Source: Eubacteriales bacterium | GTDB taxonomy: Bacteria; Bacillota; Clostridia; Oscillospirales; Butyricicoccaceae | Assembly (NCBI GenBank): GCA_030524205.1 | Contig: JAUNGZ010000021.1 | Coordinates: 1-42,048 of the forward strand | Direction: 5' to 3' | DNA: 42,048 bases | Part shown: in pieces, positions 1 to 7,566 of the stretch | Position numbering within the stretch: the first letter of the stretch is position 1 | Layout: the number at the start of each line of letters is the position of its first letter | Program-made: the position numbers and the translations under genes | Notes under the pieces: model-generated | Seen by the model: the letters and a program-made list of their open reading frames with translations, nothing else | What the model was told of the DNA's origin: nothing | Database searches by the model: none

Positions 1-1
1 C

Positions 2-418
2 GATTACCACTGCACGCTCGCGCTCGCCATGGGCGCGGACTTCCTGATGCTCGGCCGTTACTTCTCGCGCTTCGACGAGTCGCCGACGAACAAGGTCAAC
101 ATCAACGGCAGCTACATGAAGGAATACTGGGGCGAAGGCTCGGCCCGTGCGCGCAACTGGCAGCGCTACGATATGGGCGGCGACAAAAAGCTGTCCTTCG
201 AGGAAGGCGTCGACTCCTACGTGCCGTACGCGGGCTCGCTCAAGGATAATGTGACGCTGACGCTTAACAAGGTCCGCTCGACCATGTGCAACTGCGGTTC
301 ACTCTCCATTCCGGAGTTTCAGAAGAAGGCCAAGATCACGCTCGTCTCCGCTACCTCGATCGTCGAGGGCGGCGCGCACGACGTTGTGCTCAAGGAAACG
401 GCGACCACTTCCAAGTAA
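2..418 (+). CDS. guaB: IMP dehydrogenase, C-terminal part (5' end outside the window)
   Basis: Partial gene; only the last 138 residues are present and the reading frame is already open at base 2. The protein converts IMP to XMP with NAD+, the committed step of GMP synthesis in the cytoplasm. The visible part carries the [12 protein letters not shown] segment and the [18 protein letters not shown] stretch, which matches the active-site flap and C-terminal barrel of the IMPDH/GMP reductase superfamily in the form found in Clostridia (seen by recall, not by search). It ends in TAA and is followed by a stem-loop terminator. The catalytic cysteine loop and any CBS domains lie upstream of the window, so full length cannot be judged. 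GMP reductase is the main alternative. Confidence 0.85.
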   Translation, partial: DYHCTLALAMGADFLMLGRYFSRFDESPTNKVNINGSYMKEYWGEGSARARNWQRYDMGGDKKLSFEEGVDSYVPYAGSLKDNVTLTLNKVRSTMCNCGSLSIPEFQKKAKITLVSATSIVEGGAHDVVLKETATTSK

Positions 419-440
419 AACGCATGTAAAACGTATATGG

Positions 441-473
441 ATTGCCCCGTAGGCGACTGCGGGGCAATTCTTG
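441..473 (+). terminator. Stem-loop terminator after guaB
   Basis: A perfect 9-bp stem, ATTGCCCCG (441-449) with CGGGGCAAT (460-468), closes a 10-nt loop and is followed by TCTTG. The T tract is poor, so termination may be partial. It separates guaB from the nucleotidyltransferase gene. Confidence 0.6.
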
Positions 474-491
474 TCGAAAGGGGGAAGCATA

Positions 492-1148
492 ATGGATATC
501 GCGCGATGGATGGAAGCATACACCGCGGCGGTGCGGCAGGCATTTGGGAAGCGCGTGCGCTGCGTGGGGCTGCAGGGCAGTCAGGCACGCGGCGAAGCGG
601 CGGCGGACAGCGATATTGACGTTGTGCTGATCCTTGACCGGTGGGAGCCGGAGGATTGGCCGCGCTATGAGACGGTGCTGGCCGGACTGCCTGAGCGGGA
701 CCGGGTGTGCGGCTTCGTCTCCGGACGGGAGGAGCTGCTGTGCTGGGAGCCCTCCGAGCTGTGCGGTTTTTATTACGACACGGAGCCGTGGTACGGCAAT
801 CTGGAGGAGCTGAAGGAGCGCTTCGGCGTATCCGACGCGCGCCGGGCAGTGCGCATGGGAGCGTGCGGCATTTATCATGCCTGCGCGCACAACAGGCTGC
901 ACGAGAAGGACGCCGGCCTGCTGCGCGAGCTGTATAAATCGGCGTTTTTTGTGCTGCGGACAGCGCATTTCTGCCGCACCGGCGCGTTTATCCGGCGCAG
1001 GGCCGACCTGCTGCCGCTGCTTGGCGGGGCCGACCGCGCGATTCTTGCCGCAGGCCTGCCGGACGGAGAAACGGCCGGAGGCTTTACAGAGCGGTCCGAC
1101 GCGCTGCTTGGCTGGGCGGCCGGCGTCATTCGGTCGTTTTCGTCATGA
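492..1148 (+). CDS. Nucleotidyltransferase-domain protein
   Basis: A 218-residue soluble protein. Residues near 25-45 hold the DNA polymerase beta-type nucleotidyltransferase signature GSQARGEAAADSDIDVVLI: a G-S motif followed by two metal-binding aspartates in SDID. The rest is mostly helical and cysteine-rich, as in stand-alone MNT/aminoglycoside-adenylyltransferase-like proteins. The substrate cannot be told from sequence. The ATG at 492 was chosen because AAGGGGGA lies 6 nt upstream; a TTG at 471 in the same frame has no ribosome site. The stop overlaps the region of the next start (ATGA at 1145-1148), so it is probably cotranscribed with the ClC gene. No HEPN partner gene is adjacent, which argues against a classical MNT/HEPN toxin-antitoxin pair. 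Confidence 0.75.
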   Translation: MDIARWMEAYTAAVRQAFGKRVRCVGLQGSQARGEAAADSDIDVVLILDRWEPEDWPRYETVLAGLPERDRVCGFVSGREELLCWEPSELCGFYYDTEPWYGNLEELKERFGVSDARRAVRMGACGIYHACAHNRLHEKDAGLLRELYKSAFFVLRTAHFCRTGAFIRRRADLLPLLGGADRAILAAGLPDGETAGGFTERSDALLGWAAGVIRSFSS

Positions 1149-1165
1149 CAGAAGGGGGGAACGCA

Positions 1166-2422
1166 TTGGAACTGCGGGAATATTGGATCAAACAGGCGAA
1201 AAATGTGTGGATATTCCTGCGTTGGTGCCTGTTTGCCGTCGTGATCGGTTTGGTGGTCGGCGCGGTGGGCGCGGCGTTCCACCACGCGCTGGAATGGGCG
1301 GGCGAAATGCGGCTGACGCACGGCTGGCTGCTGTATCTGCTGCCGCTCGCCGGCCTGTTCATCGCGTTTTGGTATAAAAAAGCAGATATGCCGCTCGAGC
1401 GCGGCACCAATTTCATCCTGACCTCGGTGCGGGAAAACCATCCGGTGCGGCTGCGGCTTGCGCCGAGCATTTTCCTGACCTCGGTGCTGACGCACCTGTG
1501 CGGCGGCTCGGCGGGGCGGGAGGGTGCGGCCCTGCAGCTTGGCGGCGCGATTTCGGGCAACATCGGCCACTGGATGCGGCTGGATGATAAGGACTCCCGC
1601 ACGATCACCATGTGCGGCATGGCGGCGGGCTTTGCCGCGCTGTTCGGCACGCCGCTCGCGGCGAGCGTGTTCTCGATGGAGGTGATCAGCGTCGGCGTGA
1701 TGTATTACGCCGCGCTGTTCCCGTGCGTGCTCGCGTCTGTCATCGCGCATCAGGTGGCGCTTCGGCTCGGCGGCGAGACGACGGCGTTCGCCGTTTCCGG
1801 CGTGCCGGACGGGGTGGATGCGCCGCTGCTGGTCAAGCTCATTCTGTTCGGCGCGGCCTGCGCCGTGCTGTCGGCGGTCGTGTGTATCGTATTCCACCGC
1901 ATCGGGCATTTGTTCAAGAAATACATACCAAATCAATATGTGTGCATCGCAGTGGGCGGCGCGGCGGTCGTGCTGCTGTCGCTCGTGCTCGGCACGCGCG
2001 ACTATAACGGCGCGGGCGTTGCCGTGATCGAGCGCGCGATGGCGGGGCAGGCGTCGTACGCCGCGTTTTTCCTTAAGCTGGTACTGACCGCGGTTACCAT
2101 CGGCGTGGGCTATAAGGGCGGCGAGATTGTGCCGGTGCTGTTCATCGGCTCGACCTTCGGCGCGGCGTACGGCGGCTTTTTCGGTCTGAATCCGTCGTTC
2201 GCGGCGGGTCTGGGCATGACCGCGATTTTCTGCGGCGTGACCAATTCGCCGCTGACTTCGATTTTGCTGGCGTATGAGCTGTTCGGCGGGCGGTCGCTCG
2301 GCCTGTTCGCGCTGGTGATTTCGATCGCCTATATGCTGTCGGGCTATTTCGGGCTGTACAGCGAGCAGAAGATACTGTATTCCAAAATGCGGCCGCAGTT
2401 TATCGACCGCAAGACAAAATAA
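1166..2422 (+). CDS. ClC-family chloride channel / H+/Cl- antiporter
   Basis: A polytopic membrane protein of about 418 residues. It carries the ClC selectivity motif GGSAGREGAALQLG, equivalent to the family's GxxxGREGP with Ala replacing Pro, and later GYKGGEIVPVLFIGSTFGAAYG, the second conserved loop (GxFxP-like). The family moves Cl- through a homodimer, either as a channel or in exchange for protons; here the mode is unknown. No C-terminal CBS pair is present. I chose the TTG at 1166 because GAAGGGGGG precedes it by 6 nt. The ATG at 1145, which overlaps the previous stop codon, has no Shine-Dalgarno site but is possible and adds 7 residues. Element copy A begins immediately after the stop. 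Confidence 0.9.
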   Translation: MELREYWIKQAKNVWIFLRWCLFAVVIGLVVGAVGAAFHHALEWAGEMRLTHGWLLYLLPLAGLFIAFWYKKADMPLERGTNFILTSVRENHPVRLRLAPSIFLTSVLTHLCGGSAGREGAALQLGGAISGNIGHWMRLDDKDSRTITMCGMAAGFAALFGTPLAASVFSMEVISVGVMYYAALFPCVLASVIAHQVALRLGGETTAFAVSGVPDGVDAPLLVKLILFGAACAVLSAVVCIVFHRIGHLFKKYIPNQYVCIAVGGAAVVLLSLVLGTRDYNGAGVAVIERAMAGQASYAAFFLKLVLTAVTIGVGYKGGEIVPVLFIGSTFGAAYGGFFGLNPSFAAGLGMTAIFCGVTNSPLTSILLAYELFGGRSLGLFALVISIAYMLSGYFGLYSEQKILYSKMRPQFIDRKTK

Positions 2423-2423
2423 T

Positions 2424-2571
2424 TCGATTGCGACCACGCTCGCAATCGAGGGACGCACTTCGGGCGAGGCCCGAAAGGGCTATTGCGCCCGAAACGCACG
2501 CGAATTTTGATTCGCGCGTGTTTCGGCCTTTGTATCAAATGACCGGGCGAAGCGCGGCCGTTTGATGAAAA
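2424..2571 (+). repeat. Structured interspersed element, copy A (candidate structured RNA)
   Basis: It begins 2 nt after the ClC stop codon and folds into four consecutive helices. Helix 1 is TCGATTGCGA/TCGCAATCGA (2424-2433, 2440-2449). Helix 2 is TTCGGGC/GCCCGAA (2459-2465, 2469-2475). Helix 3 is CCGAAAC/GTTTCGG with an inner CGCGAA/TTCGCG and loop TTTTGA (2489-2526). Helix 4 is ATCAAA/TTTGAT (2534-2539, 2561-2566), extendable on both sides. Unpaired GGGACGC, AGGGCTATTGCGCC and TTTGTATCAAA recur in copy B at 30384-30536, where the helices have different sequence but still pair. I do not recognise the family. Confidence 0.75.
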
Positions 2572-2592
2572 CCGCGTGGCGGTTTTCTATTT
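2567..2592 (+). terminator. Terminator hairpin directly after element copy A
   Basis: GAAAACCGC (2567-2575) pairs with GCGGTTTTC (2579-2587) around a GTG loop, followed by TATTTT. It would end the nucleotidyltransferase-ClC transcript, leaving copy A as its 3' untranslated region. Confidence 0.65.
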
Positions 2593-2630
2593 TAAATAGC
2601 GCTGCGGCGCGAGGGGGACGGGAGATTTTG

Positions 2631-3290
2631 ATGCACGAGTTCAAGGGTGCGATTTTTGATATGGACGGCACGCTGCTCGACTCGATGCCGGTGTGGGACC
2701 GGCTGAGCCAGCGGTTTCTGGGGAAATACGGCGTGACCGTGACGGATGAGGATTACACGGCGATAGAAGGTACGACGCAGCTGCAGGGCGCGCAGTATTT
2801 CATCGACAAATACCCCTTCCTGCCGTTTGACGCAGAGGGGCTGGTGCGCGGGCTGGACGAGCTGATCGAGGCGCGCTACGCCGCGATTGCCAAGCCCAAG
2901 GACGGCGTCCGTCCGTTTTTGGACGGGCTGCGGGCGCGCGGCGTTAAAATGGCGATCGCCACGCTGACCGCCCGGCACCACGCCGAAAAGGCGCTGCGCG
3001 ACCGGGATATGCTGGATTATTTTGCGTTCATGCTGACGATCGAAGACGTGGGCGTGTCCAAACGCCGGCCCGACATCTACCTGCGCGCCGCCGATAAGCT
3101 CGGGCTTGCCCCCGCGGACTGCATCGTGTTCGAGGATGCGCCTTATGCGGGCGAGACGGCCAAAAACGCGGGGTTTCGCGTGTGCGGCATGGCGGAGCCC
3201 GCCTACGCGGCGGGAGAGCGCGTGCTGCGCGCGGCCAGCGATTTCTTTGTCGAGCGGTCTTTTGACGAACTTGCGGGGAAATTGTCCTAA
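2631..3290 (+). CDS. HAD-superfamily phosphatase (phosphoglycolate / beta-phosphoglucomutase-like)
   Basis: A 219-residue cytoplasmic HAD hydrolase. Motif I is FDMDGTLLDS at residues 9-18, with D10 as the expected nucleophile and D12 as general acid. Motif II is the Thr in ATLTARHH, the motif III lysine is in VSKRRPDIY, and motif IV is FEDAPYAGETAK. A helical cap lies between motifs I and II, as in subfamily IA. The substrate is not predictable; small sugar or nucleotide phosphates are usual. The ATG at 2631 has GGGAG 6 nt upstream; a longer in-frame reading from 2562 would start inside the terminator hairpin and was rejected. The gene stands between element A and the MATE gene on the same strand. 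Confidence 0.85.
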   Translation: MHEFKGAIFDMDGTLLDSMPVWDRLSQRFLGKYGVTVTDEDYTAIEGTTQLQGAQYFIDKYPFLPFDAEGLVRGLDELIEARYAAIAKPKDGVRPFLDGLRARGVKMAIATLTARHHAEKALRDRDMLDYFAFMLTIEDVGVSKRRPDIYLRAADKLGLAPADCIVFEDAPYAGETAKNAGFRVCGMAEPAYAAGERVLRAASDFFVERSFDELAGKLS

Positions 3291-3401
3291 AAGGGCTTGC
3301 AATATCAATATATATGCCTTAAACTATACAGTGATAGTAAGTATACGGCTGCGTCGGACTTGTCTCCGGCGCGGCTTCGTTTTCGTCAGGGGGAATTTGA
3401 T

Positions 3402-4793
3402 TTGGAACAACAAAATAAGATGGGCACCGCGCGGATGGGTCCGCTGATCTTTTCGATGGCTTTGCCCGCAATGATCTCCATGCTGATCAACGCGCTGTAC
3501 AACATCGTGGACAGTATCTTCGTCGCCCAGTATTCACAGAGCGCGCTGGCCGCGGTGTCGCTGGTGTTTCCGCTGCAAACGCTCGTTATTGCGATCGGCG
3601 TGGGCACGGGCGTGGGCGTCAATTCGCTGATCGCCCGCCGTTTGGGTGAAAAACGCCAGCTTCACGCCAATTCGGCGGCCGAGCACGGTATCGCGCTTTC
3701 CGTCATCGGTGGTCTGGCGTTTTTGATCGTCGGCTTTGTGCTGGCGCGGCCGTTCCTCGCCGCATTTAAGGCGACTGAGGATGTGCTGACGCAGGCCGTA
3801 CAGTATTCGCAGATCGCGGTGGGGCTCAGCTTTTTCGTCATTATCTCGATGATGTGCGAAAAAATCCAGCAGTCGACCGGCAATATGATCATTCCGATGG
3901 CGCAGGGCTTGACCGGCGCGGTCATCAATATTATTCTCGATCCGCTGCTGATTTTTGGCATCGGTCCCTTTCCGTGCATGGGTGTGCGGGGCGCGGCGAT
4001 CGCGACCGTGATCGGGCAGATCGCGGGCATGCTGATCGGCCTGTGGGGCGTTTTCATTCATCAGAAAATTTTGCAGGTCAAAATGCACGAGTTTAAGTGG
4101 CGCGCGCAGACGGTCAAGGATATTTACCGCGTCGGCCTGCCCGGCATTGTCATGCAGAGCGTCGTCTCGGTGATGACGGCCGGCCTCAACGGCATCCTGA
4201 TCGGCTTTTCACAGATCGCCGTCAATGTGCTGGGCATTTACTTTAAGCTGCAAACCTTCATTTTTATGCCGGTGTTCGGCCTGAATCAGGGCGCGCTGCC
4301 GGTCATGGGCTATAACTACGGCGCGCAGAACAAAAAGCGCCTGCTCAGCGCCTACAAGATAACGCTGGCCGCGGCGGTCGCGATCATGGTGATCGGCCTG
4401 ATCGTGTTCCAGCTCTTCCCGCAGGCGATGCTGATGCTGTTTGTCGACCGGACGGACGTCGCTTCCATGCAGGAAATGCTGGAGACCGGCGTGCCGGCGC
4501 TCCGGATCATTTCGCTGTCCTTCCTCGGCGCGGCGTTCGGCATCATCAACTCGACCGCCTTTCAGGCGACCGGCCGCGGCATGGCCAGCCTGATCGTCTC
4601 GGTCTGCCGTCAGCTCGTCATCATCCTGCCGGCGGCGTGGGCGCTGGGGTATTTCTTTGGACTGAACGCCATTTGGTACGCGTTCCCGGTTGCTGAAATC
4701 GCGGCGTTCTTCATTTCCTACGCGCTGCTTTGGCGGATATACCAAACCGAGCTGCGCTTTATGGGCAGCGCTGAAAAGGAGAAAAAAGCATGA
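3402..4793 (+). CDS. MATE-family efflux transporter
   Basis: An integral membrane protein of about 463 residues with some 12 hydrophobic segments arranged as two halves. The first half contains ALPAMISMLINALYNIVDSIFV, the second AFGIINSTAFQATGRGM, both typical of the MATE/NorM-DinF fold that exports drugs or metabolites using Na+ or H+. The TTG at 3402 is taken as start because CAGGGGGA lies about 7 nt upstream; an ATG at 3420 is the alternative, and in-frame sequence further upstream has no ribosome site. Its stop codon overlaps the luxS start (ATGA), so the two are translationally coupled. The AT-rich stretch 3297-3345 upstream may hold the promoter, but I could not settle one. Confidence 0.88.
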   Translation: MEQQNKMGTARMGPLIFSMALPAMISMLINALYNIVDSIFVAQYSQSALAAVSLVFPLQTLVIAIGVGTGVGVNSLIARRLGEKRQLHANSAAEHGIALSVIGGLAFLIVGFVLARPFLAAFKATEDVLTQAVQYSQIAVGLSFFVIISMMCEKIQQSTGNMIIPMAQGLTGAVINIILDPLLIFGIGPFPCMGVRGAAIATVIGQIAGMLIGLWGVFIHQKILQVKMHEFKWRAQTVKDIYRVGLPGIVMQSVVSVMTAGLNGILIGFSQIAVNVLGIYFKLQTFIFMPVFGLNQGALPVMGYNYGAQNKKRLLSAYKITLAAAVAIMVIGLIVFQLFPQAMLMLFVDRTDVASMQEMLETGVPALRIISLSFLGAAFGIINSTAFQATGRGMASLIVSVCRQLVIILPAAWALGYFFGLNAIWYAFPVAEIAAFFISYALLWRIYQTELRFMGSAEKEKKA

Positions 4794-5248
4794 AACGGAT
4801 CGCAAGCTTTGCGGTAAACCATGACAAGCTCACGCCCGGCATGTATACCTCCCGCGTGGACGGCGATATCACAACCTACGATATCCGCATGGTTTACCCC
4901 AACGCGGGAACGTATATTGAGCCGGCGGCGGGCCATACGTTCGAGCATCTGTTCGCGACGTACTTACGCAATTCGCGCTTTGCCGAGCAGATCATTTACT
5001 GCGGCCCGATGGGCTGCCAGACCGGGTTTTATTTTCTGGTGCGCGATCTTGCGCCGTCCGACGCGATCGCGCTTACGCGGGAGACAATGGATTTCATCGC
5101 TGCTTACGAGGGCGAAATCCCGGGCGCGTCCCGCATCGAGTGCGGCAACTACCTGCTGCACGATCTGGCTGGAGCGAAAAGGCTGGCGGCTTCCATGATT
5201 CCGGTGCTGCGGGACTGGACCGAGGACAGGCTCGTTTACGAAAAATAA
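4790..5248 (+). CDS. luxS: S-ribosylhomocysteine lyase (autoinducer-2 synthase)
   Basis: 152 residues, the normal length for LuxS. It cleaves S-ribosylhomocysteine to homocysteine and DPD, the precursor of AI-2, in the activated methyl cycle. The metal-binding HTFEH (H49, E52 and H53) is intact, the catalytic cysteine is C76 in GPMGCQTGFY, and the third metal ligand is C118 in IECGNYLLH. All key residues are present, so the enzyme should be active. The start overlaps the MATE stop by four bases (ATGA at 4790), with GGAG a short way upstream inside the MATE gene. No pfs/mtn gene is nearby in this window. Confidence 0.95.
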   Translation: MKRIASFAVNHDKLTPGMYTSRVDGDITTYDIRMVYPNAGTYIEPAAGHTFEHLFATYLRNSRFAEQIIYCGPMGCQTGFYFLVRDLAPSDAIALTRETMDFIAAYEGEIPGASRIECGNYLLHDLAGAKRLAASMIPVLRDWTEDRLVYEK

Positions 5249-5251
5249 TGC

Positions 5252-5280
5252 TTGATTTTTGAGATCCGGTGTGGTATCAT
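5252..5280 (+). promoter_or_regulatory. Sigma-A promoter for rpmE
   Basis: TTGATT (5252-5257), a 17-nt spacer and TATCAT (5275-5280). It lies between luxS and rpmE, about 47 nt upstream of the rpmE start. Confidence 0.7.
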
Positions 5281-5326
5281 AATCATACGACTGTGAGATA
5301 TTTATCGTGGAAAGAGGTGAAACAAC

Positions 5327-5530
5327 ATGAAACAGGGCATCCATCCCGAGTACAAGCAGACGACTATCCGCTGTGCCTGCGGCAATGTCATTGAGACCGG
5401 CTCCACCAAGGAGAATATCGTCGTTGACGTTTGCTCCAAGTGCCACCCCTTCTTCACGGGTAAGCAGAAGCTGGTAGACACCGGCGGACGTGTTGATCGC
5501 TTCAAGAAGCGTTTCAATCTGGATAAGTAA
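5327..5530 (+). CDS. rpmE: 50S ribosomal protein L31
   Basis: 67 residues. L31 sits on the large subunit at the central protuberance and bridges to the small subunit. Zinc-binding cysteines C16, C18, C36 and C39 are all present, so this is the zinc-containing (C+) form rather than the zinc-independent paralogue made under zinc starvation. The opening MKQGIHPEY and the [11 protein letters not shown] tail are characteristic. AAAGAGGTG lies upstream of the ATG. It is monocistronic: its own promoter at 5252 and a strong terminator at 5538. Confidence 0.97.
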   Translation: MKQGIHPEYKQTTIRCACGNVIETGSTKENIVVDVCSKCHPFFTGKQKLVDTGGRVDRFKKRFNLDK

Positions 5531-5537
5531 TTACGGG

Positions 5538-5570
5538 AAACCATCGAAACGTAGTGTTCGATGGTTTTTT
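5538..5570 (+). terminator. Rho-independent terminator of rpmE
   Basis: AAACCATCGAA (5538-5548) pairs with TTCGATGGTTT (5557-5567), and the T run continues to 5570. Confidence 0.85.
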
Positions 5571-5612
5571 CGTTCTTCATGAAAGCAAAGTCCCGAGAGG
5601 GGGAATTTTTGG

Positions 5613-6884
5613 ATGAACCAAATGGAAGCAGAACAAAAAATGGAAAAAGCCGTGCTGGTCGGGCTGTCGTGCCCGGGCTTTACGGCCGAGCAGGACACGG
5701 ACGAGCGCACGATGGACGAGCTGCGCGCGCTGGCCGAGACCGCGGGGGCGGAGACCGTTGCGCAGACCCTGCAGCGCCGTCCCGCGCCCGACGCGCGCAC
5801 CTTTATCGGCGAGGGCAAGGCCGAGGAGGTAAAGCAGCTTGCCGAGGCGAACGAGGCCGACCTTGTCATTTTCGACAACGAGCTGTCGCCCTCGCAGATG
5901 CGCGTGCTGGAGGAATTGACCGGCCGCACGGTGCTCGACCGCTCCGGGCTGATCCTTGATATTTTTGCCCAGCGCGCCCGCACGGGCGAGGGCAAACTGC
6001 AGGTAGAGCTTGCGCAGTATCAATATATCCTGCCGCGGCTCGCGGGCCTCGGCAAGTCGATGAGCCGCCTCGGCGGCGGCATCGGCACGCGCGGCCCGGG
6101 CGAATCGAAGCTCGAAAGCGACCGCCGCCACATCCGCCGCCGGATCGACAAGCTGAAAACGGATTTGGAGCAGGTGCGGCAGGTGCGCGCCGTGCAGCGC
6201 CGCCAGCGGAAAAAGACCGAAACGCCGCTCGTCGCCATCGTGGGCTACACGAACGCAGGCAAGAGTACGCTCCTAAACGCCTTGACCGGCGCGGGCATCG
6301 AGGCCAACGACCGCCTGTTCGACACGCTCGACCCGACCACGCGCAAAAAACGCATTTCGGACACGCAGGAGGTTTTGCTTTCCGACACGGTCGGCTTTAT
6401 CCGCAAGCTGCCGCACCATCTGGTGTCGGCGTTCAAGGCGACGCTCGAGGAGCTGTCCTACGCCGATCTGCTGCTGCATGTGGTGGACGTTTCGGACGAG
6501 AACTGGCGGGAGCAGGCCGAAACGGTCGAAAAGGTCATTGCGCAGTTGGGTGCGCAGGATATCCCGCGCGTGACGGTGTATAACAAGGCGGACAAGTGCC
6601 CGCCCGACGTGATCCCCTTTTTCCGGCCGGACGAGGGCGTGAAAATCTCCGCCAAGACCGGCGCGGGGCTGGACGAGCTGCTTTCCGCTGTCGAAAAGGC
6701 GCTGGGGCGCGGCAAGCACAGTGTGCGCCTGCTGATCCCGTATGCGGACGGCGCGGTGCTCGACCTGCTGCACCGCGAGGCGCAGGTGGAAGCGGAGGAC
6801 TATGCGGAAAACGGCACGCTCGTTTCCGCGGTGGTGGACGACAAGACCTATGGACGGGTCATGCAGTACCAAATCGAGGAATGA
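5613..6884 (+). CDS. hflX: GTPase HflX
   Basis: 423 residues. HflX binds the 50S subunit and splits or rescues stalled ribosomes, especially under heat or antibiotic stress. The N-terminal HflX domain includes TFIGEGKAEEV (63-73) and the glycine-rich linker SRLGGGIGTRGPGESKLE (151-168). The GTPase domain has G1 GYTNAGKS (211-218), G3 DTVG (258-261) and G4 NKAD (324-327). The ATG at 5613 follows GAGAGGGGGAA. The stop overlaps the ribosome site of the following gene, so HflX and the YigZ-like protein are probably cotranscribed. Confidence 0.95.
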   Translation: MNQMEAEQKMEKAVLVGLSCPGFTAEQDTDERTMDELRALAETAGAETVAQTLQRRPAPDARTFIGEGKAEEVKQLAEANEADLVIFDNELSPSQMRVLEELTGRTVLDRSGLILDIFAQRARTGEGKLQVELAQYQYILPRLAGLGKSMSRLGGGIGTRGPGESKLESDRRHIRRRIDKLKTDLEQVRQVRAVQRRQRKKTETPLVAIVGYTNAGKSTLLNALTGAGIEANDRLFDTLDPTTRKKRISDTQEVLLSDTVGFIRKLPHHLVSAFKATLEELSYADLLLHVVDVSDENWREQAETVEKVIAQLGAQDIPRVTVYNKADKCPPDVIPFFRPDEGVKISAKTGAGLDELLSAVEKALGRGKHSVRLLIPYADGAVLDLLHREAQVEAEDYAENGTLVSAVVDDKTYGRVMQYQIEE

Positions 6885-6886
6885 GC

Positions 6887-7522
6887 ATGGAACAGGACTA
6901 TCTGATCCCGTTCCTGCCCTACGGCGAGGATCGGTTTGAGGAAAAACGCTCTAAATTCACGGGTCGCCTGTGGCAGGCGGAGACGGCGGACGAGGCCGTC
7001 GCCCGCATCAAGGAAATGCGCGAAAGCTACCGCGACGCGACGCACCACTGCTGGGCCTATCTGATCCGCGAGGGCAACCTGATGCGCTATTCGGACGACG
7101 GCGAGCCACAGGGCACGGCGGGCATGCCCATCCTCGACGTGCTGCGGCACGAGGGGCTGCAAAACTGCGTGTGCGTCGTCACCCGTTATTTCGGCGGCGT
7201 GCTGCTGGGCACGGGCGGGCTGGTGCGCGCCTATACCAAGGGCGCGCAGCTCGCCGTGGCGGCGGCGGGCGTGCAGAAAATGAGCCTGTACGCCGTGCTG
7301 CTGCTCGCCTGCCCGTACAGCCTGTACGAGATCGTCCGGAATTTGCTGCCGGACTTTGACTGCACGGTGGAGGAGACCGACTTTGGCGCGGACGTAACGC
7401 TCACCTGCACCATTTCCGCGGGCGGGGAGGCGGCGCTGAACGAGGCGCTCGCCGAAGCCACCGCGGGCAGCGTGCGGGCGGAAACGGTCGAGACAAAGTT
7501 TATGGGCCGCCGGGTAAAATAA
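6887..7522 (+). CDS. YigZ/IMPACT-family protein
   Basis: 211 residues. The N-terminal IMPACT (UPF0029) domain shows KRSKFTGRL, the conserved RYSDDGEPQGTAGMPIL block and VTRYFGGVLLGTGGLVRAY; the C-terminal half is the DUF1949 ferredoxin-like domain. The family is linked to translation regulation, but the biochemical role in bacteria is not settled. The ATG at 6887 was chosen because GAGGA ends 6 nt before it; an ATG at 6881 overlaps the hflX stop but sits too close to that site. Coupling with hflX supports a ribosome-related role (inference). Confidence 0.88.
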   Translation: MEQDYLIPFLPYGEDRFEEKRSKFTGRLWQAETADEAVARIKEMRESYRDATHHCWAYLIREGNLMRYSDDGEPQGTAGMPILDVLRHEGLQNCVCVVTRYFGGVLLGTGGLVRAYTKGAQLAVAAAGVQKMSLYAVLLLACPYSLYEIVRNLLPDFDCTVEETDFGADVTLTCTISAGGEAALNEALAEATAGSVRAETVETKFMGRRVK

Positions 7523-7523
7523 A

Positions 7524-7551
7524 GAGGAGGCCAGCCGTGGCTGTCCTCCTC
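7524..7551. terminator. Hairpin between convergent genes
   Basis: GAGGAGG-c-CAGCC pairs with GGCTG-t-CCTCCTC around a GT loop (7524-7551). It lacks a proper T run on the plus strand; on the minus strand it is followed by TTTATTTTA, so it may serve mainly the minus-strand gene. Confidence 0.5.
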
Positions 7552-7566
7552 GGATAAAGCGGGTTT

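Noticed and set aside
875-2458. A 527-codon open frame on the minus strand across the nucleotidyltransferase and ClC genes
   Set aside because: It is antisense to a gene with clear ClC motifs, its composition (Arg, Gln, His, Ala) is that of a GC-rich shadow frame, and it has no ribosome site.
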